Shown here: in pieces, positions 1 through 11,471 of the stretch
Layout: every line of letters begins with the position of its first letter
Position numbering within the stretch: the stretch's first letter is position 1
Assembly (NCBI RefSeq): GCF_029784135.1
Contig: NC_073746.1
Coordinates: forward strand, 79,969,704-80,033,703
Length of the DNA: 64,000 nucleotides
Direction: 5' to 3'
DNA from: Toxorhynchites rutilus septentrionalis
Taxonomy: Eukaryota; Arthropoda; Insecta; Diptera; Culicidae
Made by a program: the position numbers and the translations under genes
Notes under the pieces: model-generated
Databases searched by the model: none
The model's input: the letters and a program-made list of their open reading frames with translations, nothing else
What the model was told of the DNA's origin: nothing

Positions 1-210
1 TTCCAGGTTGGAAGCTTTTTAACCGCTGGAATGATTATAGATTCCTCACCATCAAATGAAATGAACTTGAGTGATCTTTCAGAAAAACATATTGAATTGC
101 ACCAAAAATGTTTACCTTGGGGCGAGACAATTTAGGTTTTGTTTTTGAGATGTCGAGGCTACAGAGATTCTGACTGTTTTATATCATTTTCGGGAAGCTG
201 ATTATTTTCA
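1..210. other. AT-rich non-coding DNA, nothing recognised
   Basis: No open frame of note and no repeat that I could match elsewhere in the window. It flanks the MITE that starts at about 211. Confidence 0.5.
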
Positions 211-1050
211 CGTAGGACTACGCTGCCGTTCTACGCATAGTTGTCCCATGTTTCAAAATCAGCAACTGAGCAAAACGCAATCAAAGTTTTCTCGCATATT
301 TGTCTACCAAAAGCTCTAACCATTTCAATTTAGCAATATACCGGTTTTTTTTTATAAATACTGTACTATTGTTTAATGAAATGTGATGAGATCTCCTCAC
401 TGAATCAATCAAGCTTGGTTACGGATTTAAAAATTCATGGTGGGACTGTTATGCCTAGAATATCAACATGGGACAATTAAACATGATGTGGTTTTTTATA
501 TACTGGGCACAAACAATAAGTTTTTTTTGTGTTTTTCCGAAAGATTACGACATCGTTTTATGAAAAAATGAGTGATCTGCAACACCTTCGCCGAATATAA
601 ATATCATTGTTATTAGGTATTCGCTAACAAGGTGTACACGTGTTGTGTTAAACTTTTCCTTATTTGTTTGAAAATTAGTTCGTTCTTCCAAACCAGAAAT
701 GAGTGCATCAGCTTTGCCGAAAGTGTGACATGAAATTCTTGTACTTTAACCGATTTATTCGTTATGGATCTACAAAAAATACACGGTTAGACAGTTATGA
801 ATAGAATATCAACATGGGACAATTGAGCTTGATGTTGTTTTTTAAAAGTGTTCCCAGCTTTTAAAAAAACAACATCAAGCTCAATTGTCCCATGTTGATA
901 TTCTATTCATAACTGTCTCACCGTGTACTATAAGTTTTTTTTGTGTTTTCCCGTAAGATTATGCATAGAAACAACGTTTTATGAATAAAAATGAAAATCG
1001 TCAAAAAGTAACATGGGACAACTATGCGTAGAACGGCAGTACGTGCCAAC
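211..1050. mobile_element. Palindromic MITE-like element with 29-bp terminal inverted repeats
   Basis: The stretch at 223-251 (ctgccgttctacgcatag followed by ttgtcccatgt) recurs as its reverse complement at 1011-1039, giving terminal inverted repeats of about 29 bp around an interior of some 800 bp. The interior holds the motif atcaacatgggacaatt several times (near 464, 807 and, inverted, near 880) and two copies of an aagttttttttgtgtttt segment. There is no coding capacity. The structure fits a non-autonomous DNA transposon; the superfamily is not assigned because I could not define a target-site duplication. Confidence 0.7.
781..926. repeat. Long near-perfect hairpin, ~68-bp arms, 9-nt loop
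   Basis: Arms at 781-848 and 858-926 are reverse complements with one mismatch near the base and a single-base bulge in a T/A run. The loop is 849-857. It is the core of the MITE-like element at 211-1050. The near-perfect pairing suggests a recent origin or conversion between arms, because neighbouring copies of the same motif are clearly diverged. Confidence 0.85.
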
Positions 1051-4000
1051 AAATTGGTGTAGGTGTAAAAGAAAATCTAAGAAGTAAGCATGCAATGAAA
1101 AGTGAAATATTTTGAACGCAGAGTTATTCGCATCAATCGATTGAAAATATTTCTACGCGTCTATTTATAAAATAGTTAAATGAAATTTATAAAATTATAA
1201 AATATTACTAAATTATATTATAAATGGTATGTTATGTTAAAAATATCTCAGCTTCTCAAATAATAAATATGAACACCTTAAAAACCCCAAAAGTCTTAAA
1301 TTTGTAAATGTTTCGTCCAAAAATCGAAATTTGAGGCATAGTTTAGTGATGATCTTCATCTAATCAACGGGCGCTTTAAAAAATTCCATTCGAATAATTG
1401 TTGATTCCTTATTTCATTTATATATATATATTTTTTTTAATTCCGCAAGATCTGCATAAAAGACGATTTCTATTTCATGATAGTAAACCTTATAGACCAT
1501 ATAAAAACGGACCAACACTTCTCGGTAACGGATTAATATAGATGATTTAAACAAAATCGGAGAAATATTTGTTTTCGGTCCAGTTTTTTCATGAATTTTT
1601 TTGGATTCTAATAATATATCCATTTTTCGATTCTGAAATTATTCCATGCAAAAGCCTTCTCTTTCTTCTTTTTCGGAACAATATTTAAAAAATGGTTTAT
1701 CGGCTCCGAACTATATATTGTTTCTAATATGAATATTGCTGCCAGTTTGTATTGTATTTGAATAACATTTTCAGTCAATCATTTTTCTTATTCTACATTT
1801 AATTGTTTTGGATATTTATCTACGTTTATTGTCCTCATTTTCAAAATCATAATTGTTAAATCCCGAAATCTAAATGTTAATAACTGGGCGGTGTCATGTT
1901 CACTCATCCTATCCCATTTCACTGTTGAGCGAAATCAAGCAAACTTTTTCCACGAACCATCCCTGCTATATAAGCTGTTCAATAAAGTGGTTTGATTGTG
2001 ATGCTCAATACAAAAACCTAAATTCAACAGCTAAACAGCTCTGGTGTGAAAAGGAAAATAATTCTCGTGCCTTGTTTGTCTTGTTTAAATTCCCATATTT
2101 TCAATAGTTAAAAAAAACGAATTTTCTAATTTCAGATGTATTTATTAAAATATCAGACTCGACATTCATACCTCCATTTTGCGAGTCTAGATTGAAATTT
2201 CCGGCTCCAGATTTCAGATTTTCTTCAGGTCAAAGTTTTTGACTAGTCAGGTTTATGATTTGAGTTTCGCTCGCGTGACCAAGTAATATAAGCGGCACAA
2301 GTCACACAAACTGGTTAATTTATGTTATATATTACAATTTTTTTCTGCTTCCAGCTTTCAGTTCTTGAATACTAAAGCTATCAGCAATAGAACTATGTTA
2401 TTCATAATAAACCAAAACTACAGCAACGAACGAGTTTCTTTCACAAAGACTCATGTTCCCATCTTTCGCTCATGACATTAAATCTTTCGTTTCATAATAC
2501 ATTGCAACAAATGCTACGTTACTATGGTTATTCTCATGAAAATCTAAGATTCATCAAATCACTCACTAGGTCTTTTCTCTGTCTTCCAAGAATTTCCCAT
2601 ATTTCCCCTTCAGTTACAGTTTGAGGTTCCAGGAAAACGCTGCTTTCATGCTTGACTCCATGAATAAGAGATCATATCATTCGACATCTATTTGATTTTT
2701 CTTAATATTTCGATTCATTTTTATTTTATCTCTGTTCGACGCATAAAAAGTCAAAAGTCCAAGCATGAAAAACAAATTTTGTAATAAAGTGAGAATAATC
2801 TTGAATAATTTATATTTTTCCAATTTCGTGCTATTTTATGAGTACTACAGTATAGAAGGCAGAATGAGACCAACCTCATACACGCCGTTATACACGTCGT
2901 AATAGGATCTATATAGGGAACGCAGCAGATGCTACCGGCAAGAGACAAGTCCCATAAAACTTTATTTACGGTAGAGATAATCAGACGCCCAGTGCCGTCC
3001 TCTTGTTAATCAAAAAGAGATCACCCTCGTATGCCTATTACGGTAGGTCACGAGCAACAATCAACCGGTCTGATTAGCTACGTTTGTTTCCTCAAATTAA
3101 ACGACCTTTGCAGTGCAGTGCAGTGCCGGGAACCAAAGTGCCCCTCCTTTTTGTTTACAAAATAGCCATTATACGGCGCTATTTTCCGCCCGACGCACAT
3201 TTGTATGCATGACTGATCCGATTTTCGGAACCGAAGGCAAACCCACATCCGTTGTGCCTCCGACCTGTCGGCAAAACGGACCATTTGGCGCTAGTTTATG
3301 CCCATTTGATGCCGTATTATCGATTGTGGTCTCTGAAAATTTATCCGCCGCCTAATGCGGGGAACGATGCAAAAATTAATAAATCTTGCCCATGGTTTCA
3401 GTAATTCCGGCAACCGCGCGACATATGAATAGCCGAAAATGCAATTAAGTCTGGCACTTCATTATTATTTGCTCGTACGCAAAAGCTCCGCTTCATATGT
3501 GAATTGCGGCCATTTCGCTCCCATCCTTCTCACTTTGTGTGTCTGACCAGGTGTCCTGGGAGTCCTGTAGCGCGCGACTACGCACGAATGAATTTTGGTC
3601 GTCAGGATAATCGTTCTCTCACCCTCTCATTCGCTTCCAGGCGACCCGGGCTCGAGTGTATGCGCTTAGGCCAGCTTTCCCGTCGTTTTGTGGCTGTTTT
3701 GCTGTTTGTCGTTTGAGAGTGCTCAAACATGGTGGCAAAGTTGGAATAAGCGCAGCATTATCGCTTGATTTGAATCTCAATTCAAGTTCAAAATTGCAGC
3801 GAAATTTTGTGGTTCGCTTTTCGCTTTGCTGCGCTGATAACGCTCGGCTTCGGTTCGGTCGATCCATAAATCAGGCTCGAATGCATTGTCTGTCGGATGA
3901 TGGCTGCTGCAGGGTGAGCTTATGGTGGCGACGCCAGCTGTAAGCGGGTTCGTTATTACTACTCAGTATGTTGTCAGATTATAATCGATGGATTTTATCA

Positions 4001-4140
4001 GTTTATTTGTAAGAAGTGAGAGAGCATGGGATGTGCAATATCCAACCAAATGTCGTAACAATTTGATTTCCGTTCTTATAACGACGAAAGATACATCAAT
4101 TGAATTCATACAGTGAGAACAGTAGCACTCAAAACTTACT
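1051..4140. other. Non-coding stretch, no gene recognised
   Basis: The part at 1051-2950 is AT-rich with only short chance frames. The part at about 2950-3960 is more GC-balanced and looks like unique sequence. Overlapping short frames on both strands at 3078-3943 have no recognisable domain and no splice context that I trust. This could hold regulatory DNA or a non-coding exon, but nothing in the sequence proves that. Confidence 0.4.
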
Positions 4141-4152
4141 CAGGTACCACCC

Positions 4153-4225
4153 TGGAATCTGAAATCTAGAAATGTGAAGTTTGGAATCTAAACTCTGGAA
4201 TCTGGAATCTGGGATCTGGAAACGG
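4153..4225. repeat. Degenerate tctggaa-type simple repeat
   Basis: Short run of variants of ggaatctggaatctggga. Similar gaatctgga words reappear at about 16070-16810. Confidence 0.6.
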
Positions 4226-5357
4226 GGTGACGAAACATTGTCATAAAAAAAAATCACTTTGTGCCCACATTAGAATTTTCTGAGCCACCCTTAACATAGC
4301 GATTGACCGAGAGCATGATCACTATAATCTTCCCCAACATTTTATGCGGATCGGAAACGGATTTTTTTTAACTTTAGCAAAAAAAAAAGTAAATCATTGA
4401 TATTCGCAAATTGTGGTTCGTAGACACAACATTCACCATCATCAATAACGAAGAAAAATGTGTGGCTGCATGAAACTTCTGATATTTTGATTTGAATACT
4501 GTTGACAGGTGTTCTGAACCGTGAAAAATGACAATTGATATGGTATTTAACCTTTCACATTAGTATATAACAATTAATAATTTTTGAAACATATTATTTA
4601 ACACCTGAAAATTGTTGGCATCATCTGAACGAAAATCCTGCATCCTGATTGGTTCATTGACACAAGCAACTTGTGCTGCTGTCAAACATGAACAAGTAAA
4701 GTAACGGCAAAGCACAATTCATCATGCGGAAGTATGAAAGCTGTTGTTTGCGATTTCTAATCCAGTGTTGCTTTAGTCAACGAGCAGTATATGTTGAGGC
4801 TTTGAGCTAATTTGAAAATGTTCGAATTGGCTTTCTGGCGCTTGGTCAATCGTTCCCTGCACTCTATGGAAAGAGGAAGCAATTGGACTGAGCAAGATTA
4901 TAAAAATGTAATTTGCGATTTCTATTTCAGCATTGCTCTAGTCAACAAGTAGTCAAAGAGATTGGTTGTAACTGATAGGCCACTTTGCAATTTTCAAATT
5001 GGTTGAGAGAGTTGCGACGAAAACACGCAAATCATCGGTTCTGTTCAGGTCAAACCTACATCGAGTTGATTATTATATTTAGTTTCTATCTAAGATAATA
5101 CCCAACGTGATAATGTGGTCGTGTTTTCTAATTTTTCGAGTTTAACCATGATCAATGAACTGATTTTTTTTTGTTTTGAGAGAGGCAAATTTGGAATACC
5201 TGTGGTATCGTGACCAGGGCCCGAAATCTTCACAGATGAAAAATGAAAACTAGAGTGACGATTTGTCTGTGAGAGTGCTCTTGTAAGTCACTGATAAACA
5301 CACATAATGAAAATAATGTTATCAAATTCCAATCAAATTCTAAAATCAATATCAAAC
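4226..5357. other. Non-coding stretch, nothing recognised
   Basis: AT-rich, no substantial frame, no repeat that I could pair with another part of the window. Confidence 0.4.
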
Positions 5358-5670
5358 GTAAGAAGCAAGAAGCAAGAAGCAAGAAGCAAGAAGCAAGAAG
5401 CAAGAAGCAAGAAGCAAGAAGCAAGAAGCAAGAAGCAAGAAGCAAGAAGCAAGAAGCAAGAAGCAAGAAGCAAGAAGCAAGAAGCAAGAAGCAAGAAGCA
5501 AGAAGCAAGAAGCAAGAAGCAAGAAGCAAGAAGCAAGAAGCAAGAAGCAAGAAGCAAGAAGCAAGAAGCAAGAAGCAAGAAGCAAGAAGCAAGAAGCAAG
5601 AAGCAAGAAGCAAGAAGCAAGAAGCAAGAAGCAAGAAGCAAGAAGCACGAAGCAAGACGCAAGAAGCAAA
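5358..5670. repeat. Satellite of a 7-bp unit (aagaagc)n
   Basis: About 44 nearly perfect tandem copies of the heptamer aagaagc, degrading only at the right edge (cacgaagcaagacgcaag). Because 7 is not a multiple of 3, each reading frame cycles through all phases and stays open, giving artefactual peptides repeating KKQEARS on the plus strand and LLLASCF on the minus strand. The plus strand of the array contains only A, G and C. It is not a gene. Confidence 0.97.
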
Positions 5671-8600
5671 AAGACGCAACAAAGTTTTTTTTTATTTCAG
5701 TTCAATACGGCATAAATACGGCAAAAAATCTAAATAAACGGTAATCCTAAAATTAATATTTTTCCAGCATATTTATTGCTCTTCTTCAGAAAAAAATAAC
5801 ATTTTTAAGCTTTTTGACGAGTTTATGGAGATTTTGCTATATGCGAAAAACTTTCGTACTGTTAACGTGCGGTTAGACGGTTAAAATAGTGAGCAAATTA
5901 ATAAATTTTTGCTGATACATTTTTTTTTGCTAAAAATAATCTGATTACAAAAACTGTTTGCATTATGTGAAGCAATTGGAAAATAAATGAATAAATAATA
6001 CAATTCTAAACGTAAAAACCGTTATCTCTATTTTAAACTGAAAACACGATTTAAAGTTGAAACCCATGCACATTTCCGTACACCTCAAGTGATTGCTGGA
6101 GTGATGAAAAAGTCTCATTATTTATATTTTTCGCATCATATACGCCATATTTTATCGATGAATATTAATAACCATAGGAAACGCGAGAGCTGAATGTTCT
6201 ATTTTTCATTTTGGATAAGCTGTTGCCAAGACATCACCAGCAACATGCCAACTTTCCGTTGAGTGTCATTTGATGAAAGAATGATGAAATTTGGTTCATA
6301 TGGTTCATGAATTCATACCTTCATAATTTTCTTAAGGCAAACTATATGTGAAATAACGTTGAGAATTGAGAAACCCAAAATGAAGTCTACGAGTAACGGA
6401 AACTATTTAGATGATCTAAATACTCGGAACAACGAATCAGAGTCACCTGCCATAGCATTTCAATTTTCTCTGCACTGGTCATTTTTTTTTTCTCTCGAGG
6501 TCGTATTTCATGTTCAATAACCCTCTCCACGCTTCTATTGGACCGTTTTGCTCGCGGTACTCACGATGAGGTTATCCCGTACAACTCTACTTCCACCTCG
6601 GATAACGCCTCTTCCGCGCAAAGTAGCCGTAAATAATTGGTAGCGTAAAACACAGCCAAAGTAGCATGAGAACATTCTTTTTCATCAAATTGCCTTCCAA
6701 TTACACAACAATTTGATGGGTTTCCCTCTGCTTACCACCTTCCCCATTATGTTGGAGCTTGTGCATAGCCCGCTCGGTGTGATGAATGATGGTTTAAGTG
6801 ACACAGCCGTCTGCATGCTATGTGCGCTGTCAGGACACTTCATTGAACGTATGGGACTTCCGGTTCAGTTTGATTCTTCCCGGGGTACGCAAGAGTGGGT
6901 GCGTTTGTGTTTGTATGGCAGCTGTTTTCGGCTAATCTTGAAAAATGACTGCAATAATGCTGATTTAATTACAGCAGCCCTCGCTGACAGTTTTAGTGAC
7001 GTTAGGAAACACCAGAAATAAATGACGACGAGATGTTTTTTTTTTCTTAACCACCCTGGATATTATTTTTCTATTCTTTTCAAATAATGTAAAATCAAAA
7101 ACCACTTAATGTGAGGTTCACATCGGATGGGGATTATTGATACTTTATTGTGCACTTAAACCCAATTATGGTACCGTGTCGCATGGAGTCGGTCATCGTT
7201 GCCCTGGAAACCTTCACCACTTTTGCATTTCCACGGCCGATCGATACGGAAGAGAAAAAGAGTGGGACAGCATCGTACCAAATCCGTTTAGGCCATCTCC
7301 AGGGCTGTCTGGTTGCTCGGTACAATATTTCGCAGCGCCTTCTCTCGCAAATCGAGTCACCAAGTCACTCTCAATTGAAGACTTCCTCGTTGTTGGGTTC
7401 CATCCACGGTCTTTGTTTGTTCGCCCGTTCCTGCCTAATGATGATCACTGGAAACGATGACTTTATGATAGGGCGGCTGGCTGTCGTCTCCATTTGTCCT
7501 GTCATGGCGCTGTGACTAGGTCTTCTTTTCCGGGTCATTTCTCGACGCTAAACTTTACGAGCATCCGAGCAGCCGACTCTTGATGGCCCCGTCCAGCTTG
7601 ACACGAGTGTACCACCCACCGACATTTAATTCTCCCAGAGACCGGGTTTTTTTTGCGCGATTGACTGCATCATGATAAATTGCGATGGGGACAGTGCTGC
7701 TTAATCCCTCTTGAACTTTGAATGATTATCGATTCTCCCATTCTGCTTCTCCCTAATACTTTTTTTCTTTCTTTCCTACTATCGGAGACCTGCGGGAGGA
7801 ATATTTACTTAAGAGCAACTGACTCACTTGCGCCAATCCCATGATTAGGCGGGACGAATTGTAAAGTGAAGCGAATCGATGAAATAGATATCAATCAAGT
7901 CTCACTTCATCCGCTAATGATTCCACCATCCTACCTGCCCTAGCAGATTATATTCGGTGGCTTGGATGTGCTTTGAAGTGAATACAAATAAGTTCGATTC
8001 AAATTCGATTCTGTGAAACTCTACCGAAAATTTCGGAGGAAAGATTCAGAGAACCCCAAATGCATTGTCGCTTCTAAAACTACACTCTGCTGCAACTGAT
8101 CTTCGCCACATTCGAGATACCGCAGTGGTCAGTTCTGGGTGGGAAAAATAGCCTCTAATGGACGACGCTCATCACTTACTGCACCCCAAGACTTGTATAA
8201 CGAAACGATTGTGATGATTACGACGATGATCGGTGGTTATAACGACTGACCACCGACCGACCGCTTCGATGAAGAACCGCAAGTGTGAAGCGGGAGGGAA
8301 AGCTGTCGCTTCGAGGTTAAATTCAATTTAACTTCAATTGCATAATTTTACGGGAGTAGTTTTCTGCTGTTTCTGTTGCTACTGTCGTCGGTGGTTTAAG
8401 ACGCGACAATTCGCGCTCCAACAGCAACGAGTGGCGAGAAGGAAATACCGAGCAGCGATGTAATGAGGTACCGAGGAGAAAAAAGTTAACTCTTCTTTGC
8501 TTCTTTGTTCTGTGTGAACCCGTGGGTTCACTAGAGCTGTTCTTTTTCCTGGTTTGTGGAAAGCTATTTGGTTACCGTGAGAATTTGCACCGACTGCGGA

Positions 8601-9149
8601 AAGCATTCGTAAAATTGTTCTGCTTCCGTGAATCATGAAGTGGGGCTTGTTTCCAGGTTAGGTGGTGGCGAATGCAGGGACGTGCACGTGGACGTGGACT
8701 GCATCGACGTTGTGGATCTGGAATTTTGAGAAGTATTTCAAAGTCTAAAAAATTATCGCAATTCTATATACATATTATGAATGAAGTATGAAAACAATGT
8801 TTCCCAAATTAAAACGAATTTTCACCAGGCATAATAAAATCTTTGCTCCCAATCTTTCATCTTATTTCTCCCCCAGAAAAGCTGTATCCATTCTATATTC
8901 TATTAATGAGTACACATTTTAATCATATCTTTAGCATAATGTTTGAGTGATGTTGACGATAATCATACCCTTAGTAAAACTCTTTCAGCTGCGTTATTGT
9001 GCATTTCATTATTCTTCGCTTCGCTACCCCTAAAAAAGGCAAATGTCTTATGTCATGTATTATGCTTTTGATTAATTGATAGATTTGTAAAGAAAATTTG
9101 TGGAAACCATATGTGAAGTTAGAAAATTTGTATACCTAAACATAACATG
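5671..9149. other. Non-coding stretch, no gene recognised
   Basis: The part at 5671-6450 is AT-rich. The part at 6500-8700 has higher GC and reads as unique sequence, with several short unrelated frames on both strands at 6713-7515. None has a recognisable domain, and they overlap on opposite strands. Candidate intronic or regulatory DNA only. Confidence 0.4.
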
Positions 9150-9278
9150 GGTAACTCCTACGCATATATTTTTACCATAATAATGTAATTGGAAAAGTTG
9201 TTTAAAATTATAGGCAAATTCATAAAATTTCATGAACGTGACGGTATAACACGACAAACACATTAAAAGAGCCTATCT
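9150..9278. repeat. Fragment of the fold-back repeat family at 43.5-45.7 kb
   Basis: The segment around 9205-9270 (caaattcataaaatttcatg, then gtataacacgacaaacac) matches 45050-45110 closely. It is a truncated dispersed copy ending where the next element begins at about 9280. Confidence 0.7.
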
Positions 9279-9279
9279 A

Positions 9280-10542
9280 TATATACAGCCATTCCATGGC
9301 AAACCGATACAGTGGTTCTCAAATTTTCGTCAAAAGTGGTAGTTTTGTTCATTATCGTGAATTATTAGACCCGTGTTTTTTATGTTTTTTTTTTGTAAGG
9401 GTGATCATTTCCATTTTAGAGTGGTCCGAAAAATCCATTTTTTCGCATTTTTGTCAAAAATGATTTTTTCTAATCAAATCAAATTTCCCTCCTCTCTCAA
9501 AGCCAATGAGCTAGTCTTATTTGAAAAAAAAATATTACACTCTGATTAAAAATAATTTTGTTTTCGTAATTATCGATTATACATATTCGTTTTTTATAGG
9601 TTACATCGTTTCCGGACCAAGGGCGCCATATTTTTTTTATATTTTTTCCTGTAAGCTGAGGTTTTTTCACAAAATATATACGAATACCAGAGAGGTGTTA
9701 TTTTTCGTTTTTATGTTATGATTTTTCAAAGTTAACATACTCTCAGTTTTCATTCCATATTGCTATGCGACTAGACTGGATGTATGTGACTATAATCCTA
9801 TTAATTGGCAAATGTGTTATTTTCTTCAAAAATAGGCTAGCTAGTAGGTTTTAATATGATAGTTTTAATACGATCATCTGAATCGGTCCAGTAATTCAAA
9901 AGTAATAATTTTTTTTTTTGGGAAAAAGGGAAAATGATTTTTTTGACCATCGGGTAACTTTGAAACTTAAAAACGAAAAAAAACGTCTTCCTGGTTTCGA
10001 GATATGTTATGAGAAATATCCTCAGCTTTCCAGAAATAATATTAAAAAATATAGCGCCTTTGGTCTCGAGACCATGAAAACTATTTAAAACAAATAAAAT
10101 CAATAATAACAAAAACATAATTCAGATTTACAGATCGGTTACATATTACTAACATAGATAATAAGAAAAATTGTATTGAACTCCCGGCCCCGTGAGGCTA
10201 ACGCCATATGAGCCTTTATAAAAATATATATTTTGGAAAAAAAATTCAGATTTTCTGCAACTGAAGTATTTTTCCAAAAAAAAAGACCAGCTAATTGGCT
10301 TTAATTTAATATGTCGAACATCTGAATTGGTCTAGTGGTTCGAAAGTTTTAGAAAAAAGTCATTTTTTGGCAAAAATGCGTAAAAATGGATTTTTCGGAC
10401 CACACTAAAATGGAAGTGGTCACCATAACAAAAAAAATAAAAAAAATACGGGTATAATAATTTGCGATAAAGGACAAAACTATCGCTTTTGAAGAAAATC
10501 TGAGAACCACTATATCGGTTTGGCATGGAATTGCTGTATATA
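9280..10542. mobile_element. Fold-back DNA element with very long terminal inverted repeats (family B)
   Basis: The left end (tacagccattccatggcaaa at about 9284) is inverted at the right end near 10520-10540. Homology between the arms continues inward for roughly 450-580 bp, including the inverted pair of segments around gaccaagggcgccatat (9616) and its partner near 10050. The right arm carries an extra block at about 10130-10330. There is no ORF. Further pieces of the same family lie at 29580-29880 and 50805-51248. This is a non-autonomous fold-back or long-TIR transposon; superfamily unknown. Confidence 0.8.
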
Positions 10543-11471
10543 AAAATGGATTTCTGTCTGTCTGTCTGTCTGATTCTTATGGACTCTACTGAACCTACTG
10601 AACCGATTGACATGAAAATTGGTATGGAGGGGTTTTTGGGGTCGGGGATACAAATGAAGCATACATTACTGCATAACGATGCCATACAAATGAATCATAC
10701 ATTTCTGCATAACTCAAGAACTAATCAAGCAAACGAAACAGAATGTGGCATGTGGAGGTTTTAGGGAGCAGTAAATGTTTTTATGGTGGTTTGACACTCC
10801 TTTCTCCTCTCTAAAGAGGAGGAGGGGATGGTGCTGAACAACTCGAGAACTAATCAAACAAACGGAATTAAACTTATCATATAGAGGTTTTATCAATCAA
10901 ATGGAGCCAAATTTGACATGTGAAGATTTTTGAATATGTGAAATGTTTCTATGATGGTATGACACACTTCCTTCTCTGTAACGGAGAGGGGGTCACGTAA
11001 AAATAATTGAAATATGTCAACCGAACATGAAAATTGAATTTTATTTAATGTGATAAAACTCACTCCTATAGCTTCTTCTATCTATATAAATGAAAATGGA
11101 TCGCCGAATGTGTTGATAAGAGCAAAACTCGAGGAAGGAATTGTCTGATTTAGGGCTGTCTTTATTGTATCATATTTTCTGTATGAAACATTTATTCCAT
11201 GTAACGGTGAAACATGTTATTTGCAAGTGGTTGAAAAATCTTGAACGAGAATTGTGTCTGAAAATAATCCCTTAATAATGATATTATAATGACGAGTTTT
11301 GGTTGAAGTACTAGGAATTTTATTGTAAAAGGTAATTGTAATGGGTCGATTAGAGGATCAATAAATGAACAATTCTGCGATTAGACCCATTAACTTGCGC
11401 TTAGTAAGAAAACGTGAATGCGATAACGGAAAATAAATTTTGGGCGTGACGAAGTTTGCCGGGTCAGCTAG
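10536..11471 (+). mobile_element. Helitron-like non-autonomous element, copy 1
   Basis: It begins with tataaaaatggatttctg followed by a run of tctg units, and ends gtttgccgggtcagctag just before a T at 11472. The terminal CTAG (11468-11471) preceded by a GC-rich tail is the pattern of insect Helitron 3' ends. A second start-like segment (tctatataaatgaaaatgg, about 11088) lies inside. It matches the element at 52440-53841 end to end, except for fewer internal ~142-bp units. No Rep/helicase is encoded. The assignment rests on end structure; the 5' TC is not clearly defined. Confidence 0.7.

Noticed and set aside
5230..5744. Overlapping ORFs with KKQEARS or LLLASCF repeats
   Set aside because: They are translations of the (aagaagc)n satellite in different frames; no host-like sequence surrounds them.
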